From Pseudomonadota bacterium (GTDB taxonomy: Bacteria; Pseudomonadota; Alphaproteobacteria; Paracaedibacterales; CAIULA01), in the NCBI GenBank assembly GCA_021804455.1, contig JAJZHT010000044.1:1-8237 (forward strand): DNA of 8,237 nucleotides, in the 5' to 3' direction. Shown here piece by piece: positions 1 to 6,266 of the stretch (positions are counted from its first letter, which is position 1; every line of letters starts with the position of its first letter). A program made the position numbers and the translations under genes. Below the pieces are notes generated by a model that saw nothing but the letters and a program-made list of their open reading frames with translations, did not search any database and was not told where the DNA came from.

Positions 1-310
1 GGGTGGTAAAAAAAACAAATTAACTTTTTGTTAATCTTTGTTAAAAAAGATTAACAAATAAAATTCCCTAAAGAACACGCATACGATAGATTCAAACCAC
101 CTTGATCGCCGCTTGGACGACCAAAAATGGTATTGAAAACAACAGATTTTCACTCTCAACATCCTGTTTTGCAGCTGGCTTAAACCCCGTGCCTTAACCT
201 TTGCTCCCCTTTCTCCTTGTATTCATGTTGTGTTGCTTGCGCCATATAGAAACGTTTGAACTCAAAAAATAAAAAAATCTCGTATATAAAGGCTTTATAA
301 AGAGGCTTTC
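1..310. other. Intergenic stretch without a recognisable gene
   Basis: I read all six frames and found no protein I can recognise. The longest plus-strand open stretch, from about 90 to a stop near 200, lacks a good start and ribosome binding site and resembles nothing I know. It could be noncoding or a decayed remnant. The left end holds the AT-rich repeat element described separately. The right end, downstream of the yebC stop, has a 10-bp palindrome CTTTATAAAG at 293-302 and an A-rich run near 265-280, which is a T-rich run on the yebC strand. The palindrome and T-run are separated, so a terminator is not convincing. In many alphaproteobacteria ruvC follows yebC; no ruvC start is visible in these 310 bases. 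Confidence 0.6.
20..58. repeat. Phased TTAA / TTTGTTAA repeat element with a 13-bp inverted repeat
   Basis: The octamer TTTGTTAA occurs three times in 32 bp: plus strand at 27-34 and 37-44, and minus strand at 51-58. The outer copies lie within a perfect 13-bp inverted repeat (27-39 and 46-58) around a 6-nt spacer. TTAA tetramers start at 20, 31, 41 and 51, so they are spaced 11, 10 and 10 bp, about one helical turn each. The first pair (20-34) fits the CtrA consensus TTAA-N7-TTAA known from alphaproteobacteria. The arrangement suggests a protein-binding array such as an operator. The stem is too AT-rich and its T-run too displaced for a normal terminator. Its function is inferred, and the flanking gene to the left is outside the window. 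Confidence 0.5.
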
Positions 311-1060
311 TTACAATCCTAATTTTTGGGCTACCTCATCAGAAATCTCGAAATTAGCATAAACGTTTTGGATGTCATCATTATCTTCCAAAGCATCAAT
401 CAACTTTAAAAGCGTTTTGGCATGATCCTCATCACAGGCTGTTGTGGTCAGCGGGCGCCAAACAACCTTGGCCTGAAGAGGGTCACCCAAGTTTTCTATC
501 AAATAATCCCGTACAAGGGCAAACGCATCCATAGAACAGCTTACTTCCAATCCTTCAGGCGTTGCTTCAACATTATCCGCACCGGCCTCAACAGCGGTTT
601 CAAAAACTTGATCAAAATTAAATTTTGTATCACCAAAGTTTAACAAACCAATGCGCTCAAAACAAAAACTTACACTGCCTGTTTCACCCAAATTTCCACC
701 ATACTTATTAAAACAAGAGCGAACCTCAGAAGCCGTTCGATTACGGTTATCTGTTAAACTCTCGACAATAATGGCAACACCTCCTGGTCCATATCCCTCA
801 TACCTTACTTCTTCATAGACAGTCCCATCTTCTCCCCCTAAGGCTCGTTTTAAAGCCCTTTCAACATTATCTTTAGGCATGTTGGCCGACCTCGCCGAAG
901 CAAGAGCGGCACGCAAACGAGGGTTAGACGAGGGATCAGGAAGACCCGATCGTGCCGCAACCATAATTTCACGGGCAATTTTTGCAAACATACGTGCCCG
1001 TTTAGCATCCTGAGCTCCTTTACGGTGCATAATATTTTTAAATTGCGAATGCCCTGCCAT
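311..1060 (-). CDS. yebC: YebC/PmpR (TACO1) family translation factor
   Basis: This 249-residue protein is full length for the YebC/PmpR family, whose mitochondrial relative is TACO1. Family members were long annotated as transcriptional regulators; more recent work describes them as ribosome-associated factors that relieve stalling at difficult stretches such as consecutive prolines. Visible family motifs are the N-terminal MAGHSQFKN (1-9), the basic [10 protein letters not shown] (12-21), YEGYGPGG (87-94), [13 protein letters not shown] (102-114) and [12 protein letters not shown] (121-132). The acidic C-terminal third (from about 205) is also typical. The ATG at 1060 gives the canonical N-terminus and is preceded by AAGGTG at a normal distance. 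The gene stands alone, divergent from the MFS gene; an upstream out-of-frame ATG at 1101 is discussed as a finding. The usual partner ruvC is not visible downstream. The family call is very secure; which cellular role dominates here is inference. Confidence 0.97.
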   Translation of the reverse strand: MAGHSQFKNIMHRKGAQDAKRARMFAKIAREIMVAARSGLPDPSSNPRLRAALASARSANMPKDNVERALKRALGGEDGTVYEEVRYEGYGPGGVAIIVESLTDNRNRTASEVRSCFNKYGGNLGETGSVSFCFERIGLLNFGDTKFNFDQVFETAVEAGADNVEATPEGLEVSCSMDAFALVRDYLIENLGDPLQAKVVWRPLTTTACDEDHAKTLLKLIDALEDNDDIQNVYANFEISDEVAQKLGL

Positions 1061-1173
1061 AAATTCTTCACCTTTTTAAAATAGGGTTTATCAATTTTCA
1101 TTATTTGTCCCCCATAAACTTCAAACCCTAAAAACAGGATTAAGTTTTTTTAAGTTGACGGACCTATGAAAAT
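1061..1173. promoter_or_regulatory. Divergent intergenic region between yebC and the MFS gene
   Basis: This 113-bp spacer must carry the start signals for both yebC (leftward) and the transporter (rightward), unless one is read from further away. I found no convincing sigma-70 -35/-10 pair on either strand. It does contain TTAAGTT twice in direct orientation at 1140-1146 and 1150-1156, a 10-bp period like that of the TTTGTTAA copies at the left edge. That could be an operator for the transporter or simply AT-rich chance. A GGGGGA sequence at 1108-1113 (minus strand) precedes an ATG at 1101 that is out of frame with yebC. Confidence 0.4.
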
Positions 1174-2481
1174 ATGGGAGAGAATCCTTATAATATCAAG
1201 CGTAGTTTTTCAGACTTGAATATCATTTACATAGGAAATTTTATTGATTTTCTTGAATTTGGTCTGTTTACTGCTCTTTTGCCATTTTTAAGCAAAGATC
1301 TTCTCAGCCAGTATGACCCTCATTTTCGCGCAGAACTAGGGTATCTTGCTGTTTATATAGGATTTATGGGTCGCCCCATAGGGGCCTTTTTCCTGGGAAA
1401 GTTGGGGGATTTGCACGGCAGTCAACGGCTTTTAGTCTTTTCCGTTCTCGGGATTTCTATCACCAGTTTAATGGTTGCTTTTCTTCCTAATGCAAGTCCT
1501 CATATCGTCTCCATGGTTTTGGTTTGTCGATTTTTACAGGGTATTTTTACAGGAGCGGAATATTCAGCGGTTGTGATTTGTTCAACAAACAGGAAAAATA
1601 CAAACAACAGCTACCGATCCGTGGCCTTTATGACAGCCAGTGGTATTTTGGGTGTCGCTGTTGCCCAGCTAATCGCCTTTGTGTTGTCCTTAATAGACAG
1701 CCCGGTTCTAAGCTGGCGCCACGCCTTTGTGATTGTATCATTAATTGGGTTTGTTACTTTTTTAAAACGCGCGTTATCCTATCAACACCAACCCCTCTCT
1801 GCACCCCAGCCCGCTGTTAGTTTAAAGCCTTACTTTCCTGAAATTATTATGATTGTGGTTCTGGTAGGATTAGCCAACTCCATGTTTTATCTGGTCAATA
1901 CCTTTATTAATAACTACAAGATGATTATCAGCACCAATTTGGTAGCGTCCCAATTTTTACTGAACCTTATCTCGACAGCTTCCTTTGCCTTGATTATTGT
2001 TTGTTGGGCGCTTTATCTAGAAAAGAAACGGTACTCCCCTGCTCGGCTGATGAAAGTTGGTCTTTTGGTTATGGCTTTATTATTAGGCCCCCTGTTTTAT
2101 GCCTATGTTCAAGGTCTTTCCCTGTGGATTAATATCTTAATCCAAATGATTTTTATTGCCGGAATGCAGCTTTTCACATTAGTCAGCATCAGTTTTGTCC
2201 CTCGTCTCTTTCCCGAAGCCATCAAGGTTCAAGCGTGCGGAGTTTCGTTTAATCTTGGCATTTCTCTTCTGGGGGGATCTTTTCCTTATATATCCCTATG
2301 CTTAACAGAGGCCAGTCATAACCTTTATATGCCTATTGTTTATACATTCTTGTTGCTTATCCTTGGAAATATCAGCCTTAGATATCTTATATCGCGTCAA
2401 AGCCTTAAAAATGAGCTAGAGAATATCTCTTGCGACTATGATAATAAAAGTGATGGAAAAAAAGTCTCAGTATCGCTATAA
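1174..2481 (+). CDS. MFS transporter, ProP/MHS-like (substrate unknown)
   Basis: This is a 435-residue integral membrane protein with about 12 hydrophobic helices, typical of the major facilitator superfamily. It resembles the metabolite:H+ symporter (ProP-like) branch: helix 1 starts with GNFIDFLEFG (21-30), the loop 2-3 motif A region reads GRPIGAFFLGKLGDLHG (66-82), RFLQGIFTGAEY (119-130) matches the helix 4 signature, WRHAF (181-185) follows helix 6, and FPEAIKVQACGVSFN (346-360) resembles the helix 10-11 loop. It probably moves a small solute by proton symport across the inner membrane; annotated relatives are called proline/betaine transporters, but the substrate cannot be read from sequence. 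The ATG at 1174 lacks a clear Shine-Dalgarno. A short ORF starting at ATG 1166 ends in TGA at 1217-1219, overlapping an in-frame TTG at 1216 that would still retain helix 1, so the true start is uncertain. The tail after residue 410 is hydrophilic. Confidence 0.88.
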   Translation: MGENPYNIKRSFSDLNIIYIGNFIDFLEFGLFTALLPFLSKDLLSQYDPHFRAELGYLAVYIGFMGRPIGAFFLGKLGDLHGSQRLLVFSVLGISITSLMVAFLPNASPHIVSMVLVCRFLQGIFTGAEYSAVVICSTNRKNTNNSYRSVAFMTASGILGVAVAQLIAFVLSLIDSPVLSWRHAFVIVSLIGFVTFLKRALSYQHQPLSAPQPAVSLKPYFPEIIMIVVLVGLANSMFYLVNTFINNYKMIISTNLVASQFLLNLISTASFALIIVCWALYLEKKRYSPARLMKVGLLVMALLLGPLFYAYVQGLSLWINILIQMIFIAGMQLFTLVSISFVPRLFPEAIKVQACGVSFNLGISLLGGSFPYISLCLTEASHNLYMPIVYTFLLLILGNISLRYLISRQSLKNELENISCDYDNKSDGKKVSVSL

Positions 2482-2613
2482 ACAAGGGTGTACGGCTTAC
2501 ACCGAAAGAAGGCCCGCTTTTTATCCAATATTAAGCCAGGCCATCCGATGTCGCGGAATACGTGATTTTTATCTTTCGGGCGGTCTAATCGGAAAATATT
2601 AAGGAGTTATTTT
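2482..2613 (+). promoter_or_regulatory. Probable 5' leader of rpsB with alternative hairpins
   Basis: This 132-bp spacer before rpsB is richer in G+C and in self-complementarity than the other spacers here. GGTGTA/TACACC forms a perfect 6-bp hairpin (2487-2492 with 2498-2503). CCGAAAGA (2502-2509) can pair with TCTTTCGG (2572-2579), and GCCCG (2512-2516) with CGGGC (2577-2581); these share bases and so are mutually exclusive with one another or with the first hairpin. TCCGAT (2544-2549) can pair with ATCGGA (2588-2593), just ahead of the Shine-Dalgarno AAGGAG (2601-2606), and would make a pseudoknot with the 8-bp helix. In E. coli S2 represses its own mRNA through the leader, and S2 leaders have been predicted in other proteobacteria, so a leader role is plausible. 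The fold is read by eye, and some short pairings are expected by chance. I could not place a promoter. Confidence 0.45.
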
Positions 2614-3381
2614 ATGGCAATGCCAACCTTTACAATGCACCAGTTATTAGAAGCTGGTCTTCACTATGGTCATACAACCCGTCGTTGGAATCCAAAGATG
2701 GCCTCTTACTTGTTTGGAGTAAGGAATCGAATTCATATCATTGACTTGGAACAAACTGTTCCAGCCCTTTACCGAGCCATGCAAGCGATGCGCGATATCG
2801 TTGCCGGCGGAGGACGTGCCCTGTTCGTGGGAACGAAACCTCAAGCGGCTGAAAAAATTAAAGAATCCGCTAAGCGCTGCGGGCAATATTACATTAATCA
2901 CCGTTGGCTCGGGGGAACTCTTACCAATTGGAAAACCGTCAATCAGTCGATTAAGCGTCTTAACGAAATGGAAGAAAGCCTCGAAAATCCTAGCCATTTA
3001 GTTAAAAAAGAAGTTTTAAAGCTCCAACGTGAACATGACAAATTAGAGTTGGCTATTGGTGGTATTCGTGAAATGGGCGGTTTACCCGATATTTTGTTTA
3101 TCATCGACACCAATAAAGAAGCCATTGCTATTCAAGAGGCGAAACGTCTAGGAATTCCTGTTATTGCTGTTTTGGATAGCAATTCAGACCCAGAAGGTGT
3201 AACCTACCCTATTCCCGGAAATGATGATGCCTTACGTGCGATTAACATGTATTGCGATCTTATGGCAGGTGCTGTTTTGGATGGCTTACAAGCAGAAATG
3301 ATTTCTGCAGGAATTGACATCGGTGAATCGGCAACTCTGCCTGAAGACGAACTGGATTCTCAGGCTGAGGTAACGGAATAA
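2614..3381 (+). CDS. rpsB: 30S ribosomal protein S2 (uS2)
   Basis: At 255 residues this is a normal-length S2, the late-assembling small-subunit protein that sits near the 3' end of 16S rRNA and is needed for S1 binding and initiation. The N-terminus [18 protein letters not shown] (3-20) and [15 protein letters not shown] (34-48) form the first family signature; [11 protein letters not shown] (95-105) and [19 protein letters not shown] (164-182) are further hallmarks, the last belonging to the second signature. The helical hairpin that contacts rRNA is around 110-145. The acidic tail after residue 235 is common in the family. The ATG at 2614 has a perfect AAGGAG seven bases upstream. It is the first gene of the rpsB-tsf-pyrH-frr cluster and is followed by an intrinsic terminator before tsf. 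Nothing essential appears to be missing. Confidence 0.98.
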   Translation: MAMPTFTMHQLLEAGLHYGHTTRRWNPKMASYLFGVRNRIHIIDLEQTVPALYRAMQAMRDIVAGGGRALFVGTKPQAAEKIKESAKRCGQYYINHRWLGGTLTNWKTVNQSIKRLNEMEESLENPSHLVKKEVLKLQREHDKLELAIGGIREMGGLPDILFIIDTNKEAIAIQEAKRLGIPVIAVLDSNSDPEGVTYPIPGNDDALRAINMYCDLMAGAVLDGLQAEMISAGIDIGESATLPEDELDSQAEVTE

Positions 3382-3390
3382 ATCAATCGA

Positions 3391-3435
3391 GGTTAAAAGA
3401 AGCCTTTATCATAGGAGGCTTCTTTTTTTATTTTT
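3391..3435 (+). terminator. Intrinsic terminator/attenuator between rpsB and tsf
   Basis: AAAAGAAGCCT (3395-3405) and AGGCTTCTTTT (3416-3426) form a perfect 11-bp stem around a 10-nt loop. Seven T residues (3423-3429), then A and five more T, follow directly, which is the form of a rho-independent terminator. GGTT (3391-3394) can also pair with AACC (3436-3439), which would extend the helix across the T-tract as a bulge. It lies 9 bp after the rpsB stop and 26 bp before the tsf ATG. Partial termination here would yield more rpsB than tsf transcript, unless tsf has its own promoter. A terminator between rpsB and tsf is also known in E. coli. Confidence 0.85.
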
Positions 3436-3465
3436 AACCGATCAATATTTTTTTGAGGAAATAAA

Positions 3466-4392
3466 ATGGCTGAAATATCGGCAACTTTAGTAAAAACATT
3501 ACGTGAAAAAACAGGCGCGGGCATGATGGATTGTAAAAAAGCCTTGAATGAGGTGGATGGGGATCTGGAGGCTGCTGTTGATTGGTTACGTAAAAAAGGT
3601 TTAGCCGCAGCGGCTAAAAAAGCGGGTCGTGTAGCTGCGGAAGGCTTGGTAGGCGTCGCAAGTTCTGGGGTTAGTGCTGCTGTTGTTGAAATTAATGCGG
3701 AAACAGACTTTGTCGCTAGAAATCCTCATTTCCAAAGTTTAGTAGCCCAAACAGCAACGATTGCTGCCCAAACGCCCTGGACCGTTGAAAGTCTAGCGAC
3801 CTCGGCTTTTAAAGGCGAGTCAGCAACAGTTCAAGAAGAGATTACCCGGCTAATCGCTGTGATTGGAGAAAACATGTCTTTGCGGCGTGTCTCTCATTTA
3901 ACCGTTAAACAAGGCGTTGTGGCAACCTATGTTCATGGTGCAATTGCGCCCGGTCTTGGAAGAATTGGCGTGCTCGTTGCTTTAGAATCAGCGGCTGAAC
4001 CTTCTCAATTAGAAGAACTGGGTAAAAAGCTGGCAATGCATGTCGCAGCCGCTCAACCTCAGGCCTTAAGCGTTCAAGATGTGGATGCGGCTTCCCTTGA
4101 GCGGGAACGTGCCATTCTGGTTGAACAAGCCCGGTCGTCAGGACGTCCAGAAGATGTCATTCAAAAAATGGTTGATGGCCGACTGAAGAAATTTTATGAA
4201 GAAGTGGTCTTCTTAGAACAAGTTTATGTGGTTGATGGTAAAACCCGAATTCAAGAAGTTATCGCCCAGACGGCTAAAGAATTAGGTCATCCTATTGAAT
4301 TAAAAGGTTTTGCTCGATTTGCCCTTGGCGAAGGAATTGAGAAAGAAGTGACTGACTTTGCTGCAGAAGTTCAAGCTCAAGCCGGTCTTTAA
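3466..4392 (+). CDS. tsf: Translation elongation factor Ts (EF-Ts)
   Basis: This 308-residue protein is full-length EF-Ts, the cytosolic nucleotide exchange factor that releases GDP from EF-Tu. The N-terminal UBA-like domain (about 1-50) carries [19 protein letters not shown] (9-27), and TDFVARN (80-86) is the core motif whose Asp-Phe contacts the EF-Tu nucleotide pocket. The dimerisation/core halves follow, and the C-terminal module reads [15 protein letters not shown]. The ATG at 3466 has GAGGAA (3455-3460) five bases upstream. It sits after the terminator that follows rpsB and only 8 bp before pyrH. Read-through of that terminator, or a promoter in the 84-bp spacer, must supply its transcript. 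I see no odd residues in the core motifs. Confidence 0.98.
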   Translation: MAEISATLVKTLREKTGAGMMDCKKALNEVDGDLEAAVDWLRKKGLAAAAKKAGRVAAEGLVGVASSGVSAAVVEINAETDFVARNPHFQSLVAQTATIAAQTPWTVESLATSAFKGESATVQEEITRLIAVIGENMSLRRVSHLTVKQGVVATYVHGAIAPGLGRIGVLVALESAAEPSQLEELGKKLAMHVAAAQPQALSVQDVDAASLERERAILVEQARSSGRPEDVIQKMVDGRLKKFYEEVVFLEQVYVVDGKTRIQEVIAQTAKELGHPIELKGFARFALGEGIEKEVTDFAAEVQAQAGL

Positions 4393-4400
4393 GTTTTAAA

Positions 4401-5153
4401 ATGTCAGAGGAGGCGGTGTCTAAACCAAAATACAAACGTGTTTTGTTAAAACTATCTGGTGAAAGTTTAGCAAGTTTAGTCCCTCCTTCTCGAACCGAAA
4501 AAAAATTCGGCATTAATCAACAAATGCTGAATAAATTAGCCGCCGATATTAACCATGTGCACCAACAAAAAATTCAAGTTGCCCTGTTGGTTGGAGGTGG
4601 AAATTTTCATCGTGGATGTCAGAATCCATCTGGTTCCTTTCTAAGCCGTTCTGTTTCTGATCAAATGGGGATGCTGGCAACCATCATGAATGGTTTGGCC
4701 TTACAAAGCACCTTGGAATCTTATGGTTTGAATTGTCTGTTAATGTCGGCTTTGCCAATTCCAACCCTTTGTGTATCCTACAGCCGGAAACAAGCTCTTG
4801 ATCATTTAGAACAAGGAGACATCGTTATATTTGTAGCAGGAACAGGGCATCCTTATTTCAGCACGGATACAGCGGCAGCTTTACGTGCTTGCGAGCTGGA
4901 CTGTGATTTGTTGTTAAAAGCCACGAAGGTGTTGGGAGTTTATACAGAAGACCCTATGCACAATTCTCAGGCTATCTTCTTATCGGATATCACTTATCAG
5001 GAAGTTTTAAGCCAAAACATGAAGGTCATGGACTCAACAGCCCTTATGATGGCTTTGGAAAATAAAATACCTATTGCTGTTTTCTCAATTTACGAAAATA
5101 ATGGGTTTGCCAATGTTCTGAATCAACAAGGGCAATTTACGCTAATCTCTTAA
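4401..5153 (+). CDS. pyrH: Uridylate kinase (UMP kinase), divergent
   Basis: This 250-residue protein belongs to the bacterial hexameric UMP kinase family (amino-acid kinase fold), which makes UDP from UMP and ATP in the cytosol. Motifs in order are [12 protein letters not shown] (11-22, phosphate binding), GGGN (65-68) with RG (71-72), DQMGMLAT (87-94), [14 protein letters not shown] (146-159), [13 protein letters not shown] (173-185) and KVMDSTA (208-214), so the catalytic frame is intact. It is more divergent than its neighbours: the loop after SGESL (24-35) is about seven residues longer than the usual MGDQG-type loop, and GGGNFHRG replaces the common GGGNIFRG. The ATG at 4401 has no Shine-Dalgarno. 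A strong AGGAGG (4408-4413) lies inside the ORF just before an in-frame GTG at 4416 that gives VSKPKYKR, also a normal PyrH start. The gene follows tsf by 8 bp and precedes frr by 22 bp. Confidence 0.95.
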   Translation: MSEEAVSKPKYKRVLLKLSGESLASLVPPSRTEKKFGINQQMLNKLAADINHVHQQKIQVALLVGGGNFHRGCQNPSGSFLSRSVSDQMGMLATIMNGLALQSTLESYGLNCLLMSALPIPTLCVSYSRKQALDHLEQGDIVIFVAGTGHPYFSTDTAAALRACELDCDLLLKATKVLGVYTEDPMHNSQAIFLSDITYQEVLSQNMKVMDSTALMMALENKIPIAVFSIYENNGFANVLNQQGQFTLIS

Positions 5154-5175
5154 TTTTTTTCGAGGGTTTATTGAT

Positions 5176-5745
5176 ATGTCTTCTCTTCGTTTTGACGACC
5201 GGTTGGTGGATTTTAATCGCCGTATGGACTCGGCTGTTGAAGTTTTAGGGCGAGAATTCAGCGGCATTCGCGCTGGCCGTGCCTCTGTGAATTTGTTAGA
5301 CCCTTTAAAGATTGATGCCTATGGCGCATCAATGCCTATCCATCAAGTGGCAACCGTTGGCGCTCCTGAACCTCGACTCTTAACCGTTCAGGTTTGGGAT
5401 AAGGGTATGGTCAAAGCGGTTGAAAAAGCCATCCGTGAATCCGATTTAGGTTTAAACCCTGCTGTTGATGGTCAATTGATTCGTGTCCCTTTGCCTGCCT
5501 TGAATGAACAACGTCGGCAAGAATTGGCTAAGATTTCTGCCAAATATGCCGAAGAAGCCCGCATCAGTGTCAGGAACGTACGACGGGATGGTATGGAATT
5601 CTTAAAAAAACTTGAGAAAGATGGCGATATTTCTGAAGACGAGCATCGTCGTTTATCAGAAGAAATGCAAACCCTTACGGATGACCATGTTAAGAAAATC
5701 GACGAAATGGTGGCACATAAACAAAAAGAAATCATGCAAGTTTAG
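5176..5745 (+). CDS. frr: Ribosome recycling factor (RRF)
   Basis: At 189 residues this is a standard ribosome recycling factor, the tRNA-shaped cytosolic protein that with EF-G splits the post-termination ribosome. The N-terminal helix contains [17 protein letters not shown] (28-44); the beta domain follows with [13 protein letters not shown] (49-61) and [14 protein letters not shown] (73-86); domain II ends near [14 protein letters not shown] (101-114). The long C-terminal helices include [10 protein letters not shown] (131-140), with the conserved arginines that contact rRNA, and [13 protein letters not shown] (146-158). The ATG at 5176 is preceded by GAGGG (5162-5166). It is the last gene of the translation cluster: its TAG is 2 bp from the stop of a convergent gene, and the uppS-cdsA genes that often follow frr in alphaproteobacteria are absent. 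Confidence 0.98.
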   Translation: MSSLRFDDRLVDFNRRMDSAVEVLGREFSGIRAGRASVNLLDPLKIDAYGASMPIHQVATVGAPEPRLLTVQVWDKGMVKAVEKAIRESDLGLNPAVDGQLIRVPLPALNEQRRQELAKISAKYAEEARISVRNVRRDGMEFLKKLEKDGDISEDEHRRLSEEMQTLTDDHVKKIDEMVAHKQKEIMQV

Positions 5746-5747
5746 CC

Positions 5748-6266
5748 TTAGGTCCCCTTTCTCTGTGGCTTTATACGAAAACGTCTGATTTTAGCGTAAA
5801 AGGCCCCTTCCCCACCATGGTTTGGTTTCGCAGGGCAAAAACCAATAATAAGGTGGCTGAAAGCTTGGAACAACTGTTGGACCGTCTGTTTGATACCACT
5901 TCTTTGCTGTTCAGGGCTGTGCAGGCCTTTGCCGGTAATAATTAAAACCCAGCGGTAACCGCGCTTTTGACTGGAAGATAAAAACTTTACCAAGGTGGAT
6001 TCAACCTCAGCAATACGATAACCGTGAAGATCAAGGGTTGCCTCAATAAGCAGCTTTTTAAGATCACGACTGTCAAAATTAACCAAAGAATAATCAGGGT
6101 TGCTTTTAAAGGTTTCTAGAAAAATACCCTGTTGTTGAATCTTTTTGGGCTGCTTTTTGTGTGAAGAAACAACAGGAGCCATTTTAAAGCCTTTCGGCAA
6201 AGGTTTCACATCTTGGCGCGCCTTTTGCCAAGCGGCCAGATCATCGGGGGTTATTTTCTGTGTCAT
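5748..6266 (-). CDS. Smr-domain protein (MutS2/Smr family, stand-alone)
   Basis: This 172-residue protein is a stand-alone Smr (small MutS-related) protein. The basic, low-complexity N-terminal half (about 1-70, with HKKQPKK at 36-42) is followed by the Smr domain: LDLHGYRIAEVE (78-89), ITGKGLHS (110-117) and PNHGGEGAFYAKIRR (148-162). The LDLHG and TGKG motifs and the GGxGA...RR C-terminal motif are all present. Smr domains bind branched DNA or RNA and several are endonucleases; which applies here is not known. Its ATG overlaps the mltA stop as ATGA, so it is probably made by translational coupling as the last gene of the Tim44-mltA-smr operon. Its stop faces the frr stop across 2 bp, and I see no terminator in between. 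A minus-strand Smr gene after mltA is a recurrent alphaproteobacterial order, as far as I recall. Confidence 0.93.
   Translation of the reverse strand: MTQKITPDDLAAWQKARQDVKPLPKGFKMAPVVSSHKKQPKKIQQQGIFLETFKSNPDYSLVNFDSRDLKKLLIEATLDLHGYRIAEVESTLVKFLSSSQKRGYRWVLIITGKGLHSPEQQRSGIKQTVQQLFQAFSHLIIGFCPAKPNHGGEGAFYAKIRRFRIKPQRKGT

Noticed and set aside
90..200. Plus-strand open stretch (about 36 codons) in the left spacer
   Set aside because: No start with a ribosome binding site, no recognisable similarity, and too short to call a gene or pseudogene.
265..303. Possible yebC terminator: palindrome CTTTATAAAG followed on the minus strand by T-rich DNA
   Set aside because: The palindrome is a weak AT-only stem and the T-run is not directly adjacent.
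1155..1194. TTGACG and TATAAT as a promoter for the MFS gene
   Set aside because: The spacing is 28 bp, and the TATAAT lies inside the coding region.
2430..2482. TTGCGA, TATGAT/GATAAT and TATAAA as rpsB promoter elements at the end of the MFS gene
   Set aside because: None of the hexamers pair at 16-18 bp spacing.
2647..2997. Antisense open frames over rpsB and other housekeeping genes
   Set aside because: They are shadows of well-conserved genes and show no motifs or start signals of their own.
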